In this document: positions 1 through 12,534 of the stretch, piece after piece
Position numbering within the stretch: the stretch's first letter is position 1
How the letters are laid out: every line of letters starts with the position of its first letter
Assembly (NCBI GenBank): GCA_033961575.1
Contig: CM066732.1
Span: 106,332,687-106,396,686 of the forward strand
DNA: 64,000 bases
Source: Aselliscus stoliczkanus
Taxonomy: Eukaryota; Chordata; Mammalia; Chiroptera; Hipposideridae
Direction of reading: 5' to 3'
The notes under the pieces: model-generated
What the model saw: only the letters and a program-made list of their open reading frames with translations
What the model was told of the DNA's origin: nothing
Database searches by the model: none
Position numbers and translations under genes: made by a program

Positions 1-544
1 TCATGGACTGCGCCCCAAATTGGGCCTGAGTGCTCTTTTTATTGTCTCTCACACAAGAAAGAATCAATGTATCTTCCAAGGTCTGTGAGTCTCATACCTG
101 AGAACTTAGCTCAGGGCCAAATCACCCATGCCTGCAGGCTGCCATTACGGAACATCCCATGATCTGCTTACATGCATCTCCTTAAGAAACAGAAACCTCT
201 TATGCCAAAACTCACTGATAAGATTATATGAAGGAGAGATGTTATCACATCATTAAGTCCATAAGCTGGCTGTCAGCTCCAAGACAGGGGTCTGTGCCCA
301 CTCTCATCAACTCGGTGATTTCTCCTTATGGCACCCACATGACTGTGCCTGACTTAGATTGTTCCTCCCTTAAGGAATCTTATCTGTCATTGACTATCCA
401 GCCATCTTGTGGGGCCAAACAGGGATACAAACAAAGTAGGCATAATGTTAAAGCAATGTCCCTAAAAGGATCTGTCTTTATAGATGCTCCACTCTTTATG
501 GGAAGGTGCATGGGGGTAGACGGGTAGGCTGCTGCATAACAACA
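1..544. other. Unassigned sequence, possibly LTR- or LINE-derived
   Basis: No exon or clear repeat family was recognised. The composition is more balanced than the flanking AT-rich intron, and an L1-type 3' end follows directly, so it may be part of an older retroelement. A 99-codon open frame at 228-527 has no recognisable protein features. Confidence 0.3.
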
Positions 545-645
545 GGAATCACTGCATAAATTATATAAATGTCTAACCACTATGCTGTGCACCTGAAATT
601 AATTTAAAATAATATTGAATGTCAGCTGTAACTGAAATAAATACA
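545..645 (+). mobile_element. L1-type LINE 3' end fragment
   Basis: It contains 'accactatgctgtgcacctg' followed by the aataatattgaatgtcagctg motif characteristic of mammalian L1 3' ends. It runs into an A-rich tail and a (acat)n simple repeat. Confidence 0.7.
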
Positions 646-700
646 TATGTACATACATACATACATACATACATACATGCATACATAATAAACAAACAAA
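640..700. repeat. (ACAT)n microsatellite with AAAC-rich tail
   Basis: Runs of acatacatacat with occasional atgc interruptions are followed by aaacaaacaaa. The repeat has grown from the A-rich tail of the adjacent L1 fragment. Confidence 0.9.
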
Positions 701-3700
701 TAATTTTAAAGACCAAGTTGAGTGTAGCATATCTGATTTCATGTCAGACATCTGAGGAATAGAATAGCACAAATGTGAATAGAATTAATTCAGCTCAGAG
801 GCAAGTAGATTGCTGCCCTACTTGGCCTTAAATCACTATTGATGGAGTGCCCATCTGTCTGTACTAAGCCTTATCCTAGGCACTAGCTAGTGTCAATAAG
901 AGAGGCAAAGTCCCTGACTCCGTGGAGATGACAGTCTGGTTGGTGGCAGCAGGTGGGAATGGACTGAATAAGACAGTGTTCTTAACCAAAAAGGTTTGTG
1001 TGCTTGTTGTTTGTTTTGTTATGTTTTATGTTACTGCTCATTCCCTACTCTTAGAAGTTCTAATTTCGTAAGTTTGGAGTCAGGTCAAGGCACCTGTGTT
1101 TTCAAATGTGTCCACAATCGGGACCCATTGATCTAAAGCAACCAGAGACATGACTTCTTAAACAGTGATGCTTAAAACCAGAACTGAAGGGAGAAGAGAA
1201 AAGTAAAAAATAATTGTGAATGCCCACTAAGGGTCCAGAGTTATAACTGGTGGTTTACAAATGTAACCTCATTTAATATTGTTGTGGAAAATTAATTAAT
1301 ACCAAAGGGAACAAGTTAAATAAGAAAAAATGCAATACCTTTCTTTAAAGATACAGAAACAAAGAAAAAAGAGGAAAAACCTCTTCTATATACTAATGTT
1401 TATGACTTCTATTTTAATTCCATTTCCCTTTACTTTTAATCTTACTGCTTAAGTAAGACTGATGTTTCTATCACTGTAATTTCAGTATTTATTAGACAAA
1501 TTAAGTCTTATTTGCTGTTTTCTATGAGGATATATCTAGAAGATAGGTAATCAGGTCATTAGATAGCTTAGCAGAAGGTGGGCTGGCTAGTGGATATAGT
1601 AGCAAAAGAAGAGAGGAAGGGAGACAGGAAGAAAGACTTCATTTCTTTAGTTTCTTAATGTAGACTTTTATCACCTAACTTCCTATGCAACCCCTTGAAA
1701 TTTCTATTTTATTGCATGACTCTTCTCTATGGACAACACAGGATTGGGTCCCATGAACACCGCACAGTTTGGTTGTGAATGTGATAGTGAATGCAGAGCA
1801 GGAAAAAGCAAAATCCTGGATTCTCTTAAAACTCCTACTGGAATGAAAGCCTTCTGTTTATAGAACTCTAACCAGCAGTGTGGAGATATGTCATTTATCA
1901 TTAGCAAAACTATGTATTTTTGTAAATACTGTAACCAAATGTTGTGGAACCTACAGAAACATTTAAGTTATCCTGATACTGTCAACTACTAGCTGAAAGG
2001 ACCTTGAATCCATTTCATCATCTATAAAATGGAGCTAATACATAAAGTGAATGGACCCGTATTCTTAGTATATTTAGATTCTTACTTTACTAAGTTTTAA
2101 TTGTTGCTTAGAATTATACTTTATCATATAATTATACATAGAGAAATTATATATATAATTTCTTCTAGTTCTTAGTAGAAAGAGACTGTATAAAGATAGG
2201 AAAACATCTATGAGCTTTAAAAATATGTGAAAGAGATTTAAAATTTTTGGAAAGCATTATTATATGAGGCATGAAGAGTTGCAGACATTTTCAGGGCTAA
2301 TTCAGAAAGCATAACCATAAAGCTACATTTTAGGGGGAGTTTTAAAAAAATCCATTCTCAAGGAGCCAACATTTTAGGTAGAAAAAAATAAGAATGTTTG
2401 CAAATAAACACAATAAGGTATGATGTGATAATCTCCCTTTCACACTATCAGTAGACATTGCATTTGGGTTGGGTCTTTAAAGGTGGATAGGGTTTGAATG
2501 TGTGGGAATGCGGGATGGGCATTCCAGGAGGAGGGAGAAAAGCTGGATAGGTGTTTATGAAAATCTGATCAACTATACTCATATGACAGGAAATCTCTAT
2601 GGCCAGCATTTGAAAATTTTCTGGTTAATTGGTTCTGTGGTCAGAGACTCTAGACAGCTCAGGTTCCAAATTATATGCTTTTTAGCTTACATTATTAAAT
2701 TGATTAACTGACTAAATGAAGGAAGCAGTTGTTAGATACTCTTTTGTTTTGTTTTGTTTTGTTCTGTTTTGTTATTTAAAATGAAAAGTAGAGGGATGAA
2801 AGTCTTCAAGGTGGCTTTGAGAAAATCCTCTTAGAAATTGTGTTATAAATGCATAGGCTCTCTTTGTCTTTGTGCAGCCTCTCTAAATAAGACATCTTAT
2901 TTATTTATGTTTCATTTTCTCCAAGACTTCACCACTCTATAAAACGAGCTATAAACTCTGTTTCCAGCTGGCAGAAATCCCGTGTGGAGCTGCAAACATC
3001 AATGATTTTATACCTTTCCATTGAGTTCCAGTCTAAGCAGGGTTAGTTAGCATGCCAAGTACGTGAGCTGGCCATCAACACAAGATCAATTCTTAAACTC
3101 ATTTCTTATGAAAATGGAAATTATACATCTGCTGCAAAATTGGCAGATTTATTGTTTCTCAGGACATCCTAGGAATTTCTGAGAATAGGTTCTGTTGTTC
3201 TGCCATGACACATCTGCTGGCTTCCACCCTATGTCCAGATGATGCACAGCCACTTGTAGGCTGGAAATGCTACCCTTAAACCATGGTTTCTAAACTAGTG
3301 GGGCTACGGATTCCACAGATACACCTAAAGGGTCCCCAACTCTCCTAGTCATCCAGAGGAGGTCATTTCCATGTATTCTATATATTAGAAAAGTATCAGG
3401 AGAAATACTTCTACATGAAAATGTATTTTGGAAATCTCTCCCTTTGCCTCTCACATGTCACATGCCTTTAAGTACCAAGTATTAATTTAATTATTTGCAT
3501 ATTAATGTTAATTATATATTTAAATATTTAAAACAGTCAATTCTGTCTCTATCAGAACCAGAAGCCAGGTTAGAATTTCTGAGTCCAACAGTACTTAGCA
3601 GCACTACAGGGAGTCGTACCCTGACATATTACTCACCTTTGGCCCTCTGTGAAACAGGTTTTATTAACTCTTATTAAAGGAGTATCAAAGAGCTCAATAT

Positions 3701-3784
3701 CATATCATGGTACTTTCAGTAAATATTTATGTAGCACTATGTCTTCACATACTGCTCCACCTTCATACACAAACACATTTATCA
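701..3784. other. Intronic or 5' flanking sequence, nothing recognised
   Basis: The stretch is AT-rich. A weak L2-like patch lies around 830-970 (accumulation of 'ccttatcctaggcactagc'), and a TTTTG run lies at about 2742-2775. No UNC13-like exon or RNA gene was seen. Confidence 0.4.
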
Positions 3785-4010
3785 GGATAGCATGGGGCTT
3801 TGGCTGAGAGACTGGATTTAGAAGAGAGCCTGACTTTCAGTCTCAGCCCTCACAAGCTTCACTTCCTTGGATAAGTTCCGTAACCTCTCTGAGCCTGTTT
3901 TCGACTTCTAGAATGGATATAGTAATTAATGAGAAATATCTGCAGACGGGGTTTCTAAACCAAGGTGTTGTATAAATGCTAGATGATGTCGCCATCATTA
4001 TCCCACCATA
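3785..4010 (+). repeat. MIR SINE, sense
   Basis: It shows the MIR core order: an acttccttggataagttccg segment (consensus 'ACTTGGGCAAGTTAC'), then 'taacctctctgagcctg', then 'aatggatatagtaatta'. It is diverged, as expected for an ancient element. Confidence 0.65.
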
Positions 4011-4084
4011 AGAAGAATTTGCAAGAATTACCAAGAATTGGTAAACTGGCATCTAAAAAAAAAAACTGAACTCTGAGAAAGAGA

Positions 4085-4450
4085 GAACAACTCTGGTGGT
4101 TGGTTGCCAGAGGTCAGAAGTCAGGATGAGAGGTGGGGCAATGGGTGAAGGTACTCAAAAGATACAAACTTACAGTTATAAGATAAATAAGTCCTGAGGA
4201 CATAATGTACAACATGGTAGCTGTAGTTAATAACAGTGTATAGTATATTTGAACATTGCTAAGACAGTCGATCTTAAAAGTGCTCATTGCAAGATAAAAT
4301 TATAACTATGTGATATGATGGGTGTTAACTAAACTTATTGTGGTAATCATTTTACAATATATACATATGTATCAAGTCATTATGTTGTATACTTTAAACT
4401 TACACAATGCTCATATGCCAGTTACATTTCAATAAAACTGGAAAATAAAT
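4085..4450 (+). mobile_element. L1 3' end, sense, 440 bp upstream of UNC13 exon A
   Basis: This is a typical L1 3' region: 'ggtggttggttgccagagg', 'acatggtagctgtagttaa', 'tattgtatactttaaactt'-like text and a tail with aataaaactggaaaataaataaa. It has no coding capacity. Confidence 0.8.
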
Positions 4451-4891
4451 AAAGTTTGTAAGTAATGGCTCTCGAGTGAAGTTATATGCCTTTTCGCCAT
4501 CTTGTCATGTTGTCTCAGTGCCAGGTAGTGATGAAAAGGTATTTCCTTGGTGTTTGGCCTGTGCATGAGCACAGGGCATGGAGTAAAGACAAGTCGGAAA
4601 ATGCAGGTGAAAATCATGTACTTTGGGAGCTCTCATGACAACTTAGGAAACAATTTGAGGAAAGAAATACTCTGAATTTGTTTTCTACCAATTAGATAAT
4701 TATCTAATGTATAATGTGAAATCGACTTTTGATATTATTTTTATTTTCAGTAAATGAAGTTTGGCATTTGAAAATTATAGAGCCTATTTAGCATTTGAAT
4801 CTCAGTATTGAAAAATGTGAATTTCTGATCAGTAAAATAATTTGATACCTCAATATGAAATTCATTTGTTGTATGTGTTATTTTATTTCAG

Positions 4892-5015
4892 ATTAAGTCT
4901 CTCAGCAAAAATCTGTGAGAAAACAGTTCTGAAGCGAGTTTTGAAAGAGCTATGGAAGCTAGTTCTTAACAAAATAGAAAAACAAATTGTTCTCCCTCCT
5001 CTAACAGATCAAACA
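4892..5015 (+). CDS. UNC13C: UNC13 family exon A (MUN domain, MHD2 part), probably UNC13C
   Basis: This internal coding exon of 124 nt lies between a TTTTATTTCAG acceptor and a GTAAGT donor. It opens with the last base of a split codon and ends on a codon border. Its 41 full codons contain the UNC13 hallmarks [19 protein letters not shown] and [13 protein letters not shown]13/Munc13 proteins are presynaptic priming factors; their MUN domain acts on syntaxin-1/Munc18 to allow SNARE assembly, and this exon is near the end of that domain. The frame continues without break through the three downstream exons. Family assignment is very secure. The choice of UNC13C over UNC13A or UNC13B rests on residues in the later exons and on the very long introns, and is from memory. 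The preceding exon was not found in 1-4891. Confidence 0.9.
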
Positions 5016-5890
5016 GTAAGTATTTTATGAAGTTCAATGACCCATCTAATTGTGTTTTGTTTAAATGAATGGTTTTAATCCAGATGAAATATTAATTAAA
5101 ACCATTTTGGGAAAAAAATTGCTTGATATACAGTATCTTAATAATGATCATTCAAATAGCATTTTCCTATACAAATCAATTTTAAAATAGTGACAATAAC
5201 AGTCAAACTTCATCTGTTGAAAAAAATGTATCAAAGTTGCTAGTCTATACACATAATGTTTTTATTTAATTTTACTATGAACCCCCAGGGAAACAGATTT
5301 AGGATAGAACATCCCCACTGCATTTCCTTCTGAAATCTTACAATTTAAGAAGATAAACTCAACACTGCTCTATGGAATTTTTTCACCTTTACATTTTGCT
5401 TTCATCTGTTCCCTTCCCACTTGGATGTTATTAGAGGAGACAGTTTTTAGTGGATTTGAAGCACATAATTGTATCATATATGGTGAAATAAAGAGCCAGA
5501 AAGATCAATTGGCAACAAAATTGTACAATGGTCAAATGGATACACAATATCAGGTATCTCAGTTCTCATATCCTGAGCTAAGCAAGGAAAAAATAATACT
5601 AAAAAGCAATTGTTATGAGTAATTGTTTTGTGTGAGGAAGACAGATGATGCAAATAATGAGTAATTATAAACTAAAATATGCATTGACACCATTAATCAT
5701 GCACACTTAGTCCATATTTATCCAATGAAATTACATAGAAAATGTTTTCTTGTGAAGTAGTCCAAGATGCAAAGATATGTATGTTTTTGTTGATTTACTG
5801 CCAGACAATGTGTGATACAATATAAATTACTTTGAGTTTTATTTCATGCAATTAATATGTGGTATAATCATTTATAGCCGACATTTATGG
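5016..5890. other. Intron A-B, first part: nothing recognised
   Basis: AT-rich intronic sequence with no repeat family or exon recognised. Confidence 0.5.
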
Positions 5891-5905
5891 GTAGCCAAAT
5901 ACATG

Positions 5906-5991
<86 letters not shown>

Positions 5992-6021
5992 TTTATTCTG
6001 CTATAATACAAGCCAAATACA

Positions 6022-6105
<84 letters not shown>

Positions 6106-6124
6106 TTTATTCTGCTATAATACA
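5890..6124. repeat. Tandem duplication of a unit carrying (TC)n-(AC)n
   Basis: Two adjacent copies, about 5892-6009 and 6010-6123, share the start 'agccaaatacatgtct', then a pyrimidine tract (TC)n or (TGTC)n(TC)n, then (AC)n, then the end 'attttattctgctataata'. The long open frames here on both strands are artefacts of the dinucleotide repeats. Confidence 0.9.
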
Positions 6125-6904
6125 TGATGCCTTTCTGCAACACCAGTTAGCAACCATGTAATTGGTTAATGGGGAATGATGTCAGTATAATCTGGAAGTT
6201 GGGTTGGATTATATGAAAATTTTCCTAGGTGAGAGGCTCTGGAATATAATAGAACAGCTATAAACTTCAGAAAAGGAGAACACCCAGCTTCACTACTATA
6301 CAGGCAGGAGCCCTTTCATCCTTATGTTTTTTAAAATTTAAAAAGCAGGGAAGGGTCCACTTGCCCATGGCCTTCTGTCCAGAAAGATACACCCTGCATG
6401 GCTCTCACACATGACAGGGTACCCTCTCCTGTGCTCAGATCTTCATTTGTATTGGTATCATCTCAAGGTATCGTCTCAACCAATAATTACACTCTATTCT
6501 TTTGTTCTTTGTTTTGGGGTGTTTTTTTTTGGTTTTTTGGGATTTTTTGTTTGTTTGTTTTTTGCCTTTTTAATATGGCTTGAGGCAGCCACAAGCCTCA
6601 CTGAGCAACCTGGGACCTGTGTAAGCTCTCTCCCAAAGTAGTATTTATTGTTTTTGACAGTTATTTGATAATAAAATTACATGAGCTTTGACTGTTGCCC
6701 ACTGCTAGCTATTTCCACCCTGAGCCCTACTATTTTTAGTGTATAATTTTATAGAATATGACGGTTTTTTTTAACAATATATATAATGTTATAGCAGATG
6801 TGCTATATATGACATTTCAGTTTGATATAAGGTGTTCCCTAGGAAAGCTTACCATCACCTCAATTTTCTCTAGCATTGAGATCTCTAAGTATGAAGCTAA
6901 AGTA
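6125..6904. other. Intron A-B, middle: T-rich low complexity, otherwise unassigned
   Basis: A T/G-rich low-complexity tract spans about 6498-6575 (ttttggggtgtttttt, tttgtttgttt). No family was recognised in the rest. Confidence 0.4.
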
Positions 6905-7020
6905 TTCATTCATTCATTCAATAAATGTTATTTGAGCTTCTACTATGTATTAGGCACTGTCTGGGTGCTGGAGATAAAATATGAGCAAAATTAGACATGG
7001 CTGCTGTTCTCATGAACTTT
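6905..7020 (-). repeat. L2/MIR-class 3' end, antisense
   Basis: 'attcattcattcattcaata' is followed by ttgagcttctactatgtattaggcactgt-type text, 'gtgctggagataaaa' and 'tctcatgaactttgtag'. This is the standard order of an antisense L2-type 3' end. Confidence 0.65.
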
Positions 7021-7657
7021 GTAGCCTTTGATTTCCTAATGAATATACTGGCTCATCTAAAAAAGTAGAGAACTTTAGTCCAGAATGGCTGATTTCCCTG
7101 GCTGTGAAAATAATCTAGGCTACTAATGAACTTTGCCAAATTGAAATGTCTATCACATTTACCAACAGACATGCCCCTAATTTTAATTCTAGTTGTACTT
7201 TGCATGGTTTATTCCACTGTTTTTCAAACTCTTCCCAGGACCTCTGGGCTCCATGAAAAAGCTCGGGCTGAGGGTAGAGTTAAAAGAGCAGGTCTCTGGG
7301 AGTTTGCATAGCATTGCAGGGGGAGCAGCGCCACCTTCTTCAGCTTGAAATTTTGCACAGATTTATTTTGGGAAGGAATGGAGTGAGGGAGTTGCTGCAT
7401 TAGCAACAACCCATTCGGTAACTCAGACTTGAAATTTCCAGAAATAGGATGCCTCTGAGGACAGTTAGTTATATTGCCAGCAATGCTAGATATCTTTAAC
7501 CCAATCTGTAAAATAGACTGATTAAGGGCATCGGGCATAACAGTCAAAAATGTAATCGGGAAATAAAACAAATTCTCTATTAAGCACATTTCTACTTTGA
7601 CTGTCACTAAAGATCTTAAGATTGAGTCTTTTTTTTTTTTTTAATGTGTATCTCTAG
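7021..7657. other. Intron A-B, last part
   Basis: No repeat was recognised. A 127-codon minus-strand open frame at 7224-7607 has no recognisable motifs and is probably chance. The T tract at 7629-7642 is the polypyrimidine tract of exon B. Confidence 0.4.
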
Positions 7658-7714
7658 GGACCCCAGATGATTTTCATCGCTGCTAAAGATCTTGGACAAC
7701 TATCTAAACTGAAG
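7658..7714 (+). CDS. UNC13C: UNC13 family exon B (57 nt, MUN domain)
   Basis: This exon has 19 in-frame codons starting GPQMIF and ending GQLSKLK. It is preceded by a long T tract and a TCTCTAG acceptor and followed by GTAATA. Phase is 0 at both ends, so it joins exon A after LTDQT and exon C before EHMIRED exactly as in UNC13 proteins. The AAKDLGQLSKLK stretch fits UNC13C better than the ELSHLSKLK form I recall for UNC13B. As a symmetric exon it could be skipped without a frameshift, but nothing in the sequence shows that it is. Confidence 0.9.
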
Positions 7715-8188
7715 GTAATAAGAATTTTTTTAAAATCGCTGTTTGTCTGTGACACGTTGTGAACTAACTACCTCTCTGCCAGACATCATCCTCCTACCAG
7801 TAATGGTATCTAGCACAGCAAGGCTAGGAAGACGTGTGTCTGTGATCTCACCATCTGCTTTCAGGATGAGTCAGGTCAAACTTTAGGGACTAAATTTTGC
7901 TGTTTTACTTTCTTCCATATTTCTCATATTTTCCAACTGGTAGGTCAACTGGGAATTTGGGGCCTTGTGTTGTAACATTCAGCATTCCTGCTTTTGGAGT
8001 AAATTACAGAATATATTTTCTTTCATATACTAAACTGGCTTTGGGTGAATAAAGGCAAAATGGAACGCTTCATAGAAATCCAGTAGAATGTAGAGAAGTC
8101 TTGTAGGCAAAAAATTTAATATGAGAAAATGAAACTCATCATAAACTTGTCATTGTATTCAACCCCATTATAAATGGGCATTTGCTGA

Positions 8189-8465
8189 CTAAATAACTCC
8201 ACGCTTTATTATTGCTTGGGGATTCATAAGACTTTGCCATTGTGTTGGGGGGAAGCCCAGTTTCTGTCCCTTTAAGATAGGAACTTGACTGGTTAAAATA
8301 TATATATTGGGCTTCTGTGACTGGCTTCTTATTTCACTTATAATGTCCTCCAGGTCCATCCATGTTGTCACATACGGCAGGATTTCTTTCTTTTTAAAGG
8401 CCAAATAATATTCCATTGTATGTATAGACCACAGTTCATTCATTCGTTCATTCAATGGACCATGT
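8189..8465 (-). pseudogene. L1 ORF2 C-terminal fragment
   Basis: The minus-strand translation contains IHTMEYYLAFKKKEILPYV and TTWMDLEDI, the C-terminal end of L1 ORF2p downstream of the reverse transcriptase. It is a short 5'-truncated relic in the intron between UNC13 exons B and C, without reverse transcriptase and with diverged sequence after the SQSQK motif. Confidence 0.85.
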
Positions 8466-8529
8466 TATTAGCCAACATTCTGCCACTAGTCGAAATACAT
8501 GTTTGTTTCATCCTACCTGTTAGAATATA

Positions 8530-8735
8530 GTGTAGTGTGGGAATGGGTTCCAGACACAGATGACCTTGGTTCCAGTTCTGTCTCAGCTGCTTCCAACAAC
8601 GTGAGGACACTAGCCAAAGTATTTAACCTTTTTAATCTTCAGATGTGGCATTGGTAAAATGCAGAACATTTCAACACACGGTTCATAGGACTATTGTGAG
8701 GATAAATGAGATAGTGCATGCATTACCTTTTCATG
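8530..8735 (+). repeat. MIR SINE, sense
   Basis: In order: 'gaccttggttccagttctg', 'gctgcttccaacaacgtga', 'agtatttaacctttttaat', 'aggactattgtgaggataa' and 'atgagatagtgcatgca'. This is the MIR head-core-tail order. Confidence 0.75.
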
Positions 8736-9234
8736 GTAACTGGGAAGACTATGCCACCTCCCACTCGCAGAAGGAGCTAACTTGCCTCCTCCCGAGCTGG
8801 TAGCTCAGAGTGAGGTATCACTGGGATTGTTTTGTGTATATAGCACAAAGGGAGGATAATCCATATGACCATGTAATTACTTACTGATACAAAATAGGTG
8901 CCCTATAATTCCAGAATCCTATTTTATCACCCACATTATCCCCTTTCTCAGGGAAAAAAGAAAAGCCAGTAATCCATTTCGAAGATATAACCATCATCTA
9001 AAATTGCTTCTTACAGGTATTCAGTGATATTGATAGTTCAAAGGGAAGGTAGAAAGTAGATGTCACGGCCAAACTATTGTTTTGTGTCACGCATCTCTGT
9101 TTTTCATCTCTCTTTATTACCTCCCTAAAATTTATAGTTTCCACTTTGAAAAATGGATTTATACAGTGTTGCAGTTTCTCATATAAAACCATGAAGGTAA
9201 AACAGCATAGTGTCTCATTACAAAAGAAATAGCC

Positions 9235-9320
9235 CTGGCCATGCCTCTATCACCTGTGTGATGGTAGGAAACATACTCCATCTCCCCGAGCTTCAGTTTC
9301 TTGAATGGATCGTTATATCA
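9235..9320 (+). repeat. MIR core fragment
   Basis: Short run with 'cctctatcacctgtgtgat' and 'cgagcttcagtttcttgaa', resembling the MIR core. Assignment is tentative. Confidence 0.4.
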
Positions 9321-11595
9321 GCTAGAAATGTTTCAGTTTCAGATGATGGAAGGCCATGCTAACATAAGACAGAAGGGAATTTATTGCTACGTGAAACTGT
9401 ATAGTCCTGGGATAAGTCTGGTTTCCATCAGTGCTTGATTAGGAACTCAAGCGATGTTATAGAACCTAGACTCACTATCTTTCAGCTCTGCTCGTTCATC
9501 ATTTGATGTATTGCAGTTATGAACCTCCCTTCCTGCTTGTAAAATGATTGTCTCTGCTCTATGTCTAACATCTTTGAACTTGAAATCGTGTAGAGAATTG
9601 ATGCAAGGAACTCCAGCAAAGCCCACTGGCATATCACCAGCTCTAAGGGAGTGTTGACATCATTCCCAAGCCAACCACCATCCCCAGGCCTGGGGAGTGA
9701 CATGTGCCATTTGGTTTAACTCATGTACCCACCTCTGAGCTGGAGGTGCATGCAGCCTGCTGAAATCTTATAAATTCTGAGTGGGATAGAGACTGGCTCC
9801 CCACAGGGCATATGTATGCCCCGTGGGAAAAATCAGAGTCCACAGAAAGCATAACAGTTTAGGTCCCTTTGCAGCCCCCACATTTCTTCAATTCAATGAG
9901 TTCTTTTTTGATTGTAATAAACTAAAAGCAAATTATGAATTCAATGTTCTAAAAGGCTTATTTCATCAACACTGAAATAATCTGAAGGACTAAAAATTGA
10001 ATCTTGATATTCATAGATGATGGAAAAAGACTTCTTTCTGTATCATACTTTTCTATTACTAACTTAAAATTTCTTTAGTTTTTAAATTCTTAGTCCATTT
10101 AATTATTATTTGAATTACAGAGAAATAAGTTCTCTAAGATCACATGCAAAGATTTAGAAATCTAGCCCTCATAAAGAAACTTGAAATTTTACAAAGCTGT
10201 TTTCCCTTATTTACAAAAATGTCACTACCAAAGTTTTGGGGTTTTTGTTTGTTTCATTTTAAACCATGGGTCTTTATATTTTTTATATATTGGTTCTAAA
10301 ACAGACTTGATCCACTGGAAAAGAGCGATTTAAAATAGTGGTACGAATGGATAAATTTAGAACTCCTACAAGAAATATTAACAAATAACAACTTTACTTA
10401 AAGAACACAGAATCAAGAAAAATAGAACAATGAGGGAACTATGATTTTGGATTAATTCATATAACAAGTATTTATTCAACAGTTTGACATTTTTATTACC
10501 TCATGCTTCTGGAACTTCATAATGTATGAATATATGTATACCAGCTTATTACTATTTAATGGGATAAGATTTATTTGTCATAAATTCTTTTAAAAAAATG
10601 AACACATCTTCATGGACAGATGATTCAATATCAAAGCCAATTAATAAAAATACATCTGAGACTGTAAGTTTACTGCAAGCAGTAACTCTTTGGGCAATAA
10701 CTCATTGCTGTTCTCTTTCAGAAACCCCCTTATTTGAATGAGCTATTGTTAAATCCCAGAAAATTATTTCTAGCAAGAATTGTATTTCTTTACAGTACCA
10801 CATATATTATTTATCAGCTTCTATTAAAAAATAATGTGACCACACTGTAAAGCCAGTCAAGACTGAAGCTCAATTTATTTATTATGAAATATTTGTATTT
10901 ACTTGCCCCAAAAGCATTTCCCCTTATAATTCAGCTAACGTTTCCCATTACTCTTTGAGTCTCAATGGGTATTTAATATTCCTGTTTAAAAAAAATATTA
11001 AATGGACTCATATGATTGAATTGAAACCCAGAGAAAGATGCAGAGAGATGCAGAAGTGTGTACCATGGAGCCATGAAGCATGATAGCATCGTTTCAGTAA
11101 TATTGAAAGGAAAATGATTCCATTTAAGCATATTGAACCCTATAATTCAATTGCCAGAAATATACTTAGTGCCTAGCAGGTGATAATTTTCTAAGAGAGG
11201 CACTGAAAGATTGCAGAAGTGAGTAAGATAGAGATTATCTTCAGGAAGATGTGGCATCTACTAAATAACAGAATAAGGGCTAGAATGGAAGGACGAGCCC
11301 CTAGATGTGATAGTATAATTTGTGAATTGCGTAGAACACCTGACTGAGGGAGAGAATTATGGTAGAAACAAACAAAGTACGTGTTCCACTTGCCAAGCCG
11401 TATGTGCTGATGTGGAGCTGTGGCCCACAGAAAAAGTAACACCTCTTATTACTGACCAAAGGTACTGAGCTTTTAATCAAGCCATATGTTCTCAGAGCTG
11501 TGTCCACCCACATCGGCTTTTTCGTTACTCCACACAAAGGCACCTATGGAAGTTAGAATTTAAGTTCCGGGAAGGCAAAAGTCTGTCTTCATGGA
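9321..11595. other. Intron B-C, middle: nothing recognised
   Basis: AT-rich intronic sequence. No repeat family, exon or RNA gene was identified. Confidence 0.45.
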
Positions 11596-11665
11596 ACGAT
11601 GTGCATCAATCACCTGGAACAGTAGTACAGGCACATAATGGGCACTCAATAAATATTTGTTAATT
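11596..11665 (+). repeat. L2/MIR 3' end, sense
   Basis: 'acaggcacataatgggcac' is followed by tcaataaatatttgttaatt, the terminal signature of L2/MIR elements. Confidence 0.6.
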
Positions 11666-12401
11666 CTTATTGACTAGAATAATGGCAGACCTGGGGAGAT
11701 TGTATTCATTTGGGAGGTCAGGAATTTTAAAATTTTCTCGTAGACAAATTTCTATTTTCTTTATTATTGTATTCGTTTTTCTACCATTATTTCCTGAAAT
11801 AAGCTTTGAATAATGGGTTGAGACATTCCACAGGGGACAATGAAAGGAATCCATTGTAAAACATGGACATCAGTTCAAAAATAAGTTCTAAAATATGGAA
11901 AAATGATTTTAAAATATTGAAAATATCCAGACTCAACTTCAGGCAATTCTTTGGGGCTTTTCCTAGTAATGACTAAGCATTAAGAGGACCCAAGAAAGAG
12001 AATAAATTGGAGGCATTATATTTTAGTCTTTATTGGTGGTAAATGAGAGGGGCTAAAATTCACCTCTTAAATCCCTTCTAATATTGACTTTCCTTAATGT
12101 TATAGAACATAAAGCAAGGAATTAAGGTGAAAAAGCTTGACACATGTGTTCCAGGTTTCTCTCTTTTTTCTAACATTACCTCGTGAGAAAAAAAAAAAAG
12201 ACACATATAAATCAAAGTACTGCCCTTTAAGTAGACTTTTAGCATTTCTTTTTTTTTTTGGCAAAATGGATGTTTATTAAATATTGGACAAAATAATCAT
12301 CTAAAAAATGTCCTCAGGAAGAAGGTATTTCAAATAGGAAATCTTTGCATATGGGGATTATACAGATTTTGTTTGAAAATAGTTGTTCACTAAATGAATT
12401 G
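11666..12401. other. Intron B-C, last part: nothing recognised
   Basis: AT-rich with short A and T runs. No repeat family or exon was recognised. Confidence 0.4.
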
Positions 12402-12495
12402 ATTTTTTTTTTTATTAAGGTTTATTGGGGTAACAATTGTTAGTAAAGTTACATAGATTTCAGGTGTATAATTCTGTAATTCATCATCTATATGA
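12402..12495 (-). mobile_element. L1-type 3' end, antisense, abutting exon C
   Basis: A T run (tail in antisense) is followed by 'attaaggtttattggggta', 'acaattgttagtaaagtta' and 'catagatttcaggtgtata'. This is the opening of a bat L1 3'UTR family. It ends about 40 bp before the exon C acceptor. Confidence 0.65.
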
Positions 12496-12534
12496 ACTGG
12501 TTATTTTATAAGCAATTGTAAACCTGTTTTCCAG

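Noticed and set aside
1..544. Endogenous retroviral LTR
   Set aside because: The look is suggestive, but no terminal TG/CA pair, target duplication or named family could be established.
5846..6127. CRISPR-like regular spacing of repeats
   Set aside because: The context is eukaryotic and the repeats are dinucleotide microsatellites in a tandem duplication.
5846..6143. Open frames on both strands with S-L and H-T repeats
   Set aside because: Direct translation of TC/AC microsatellites.
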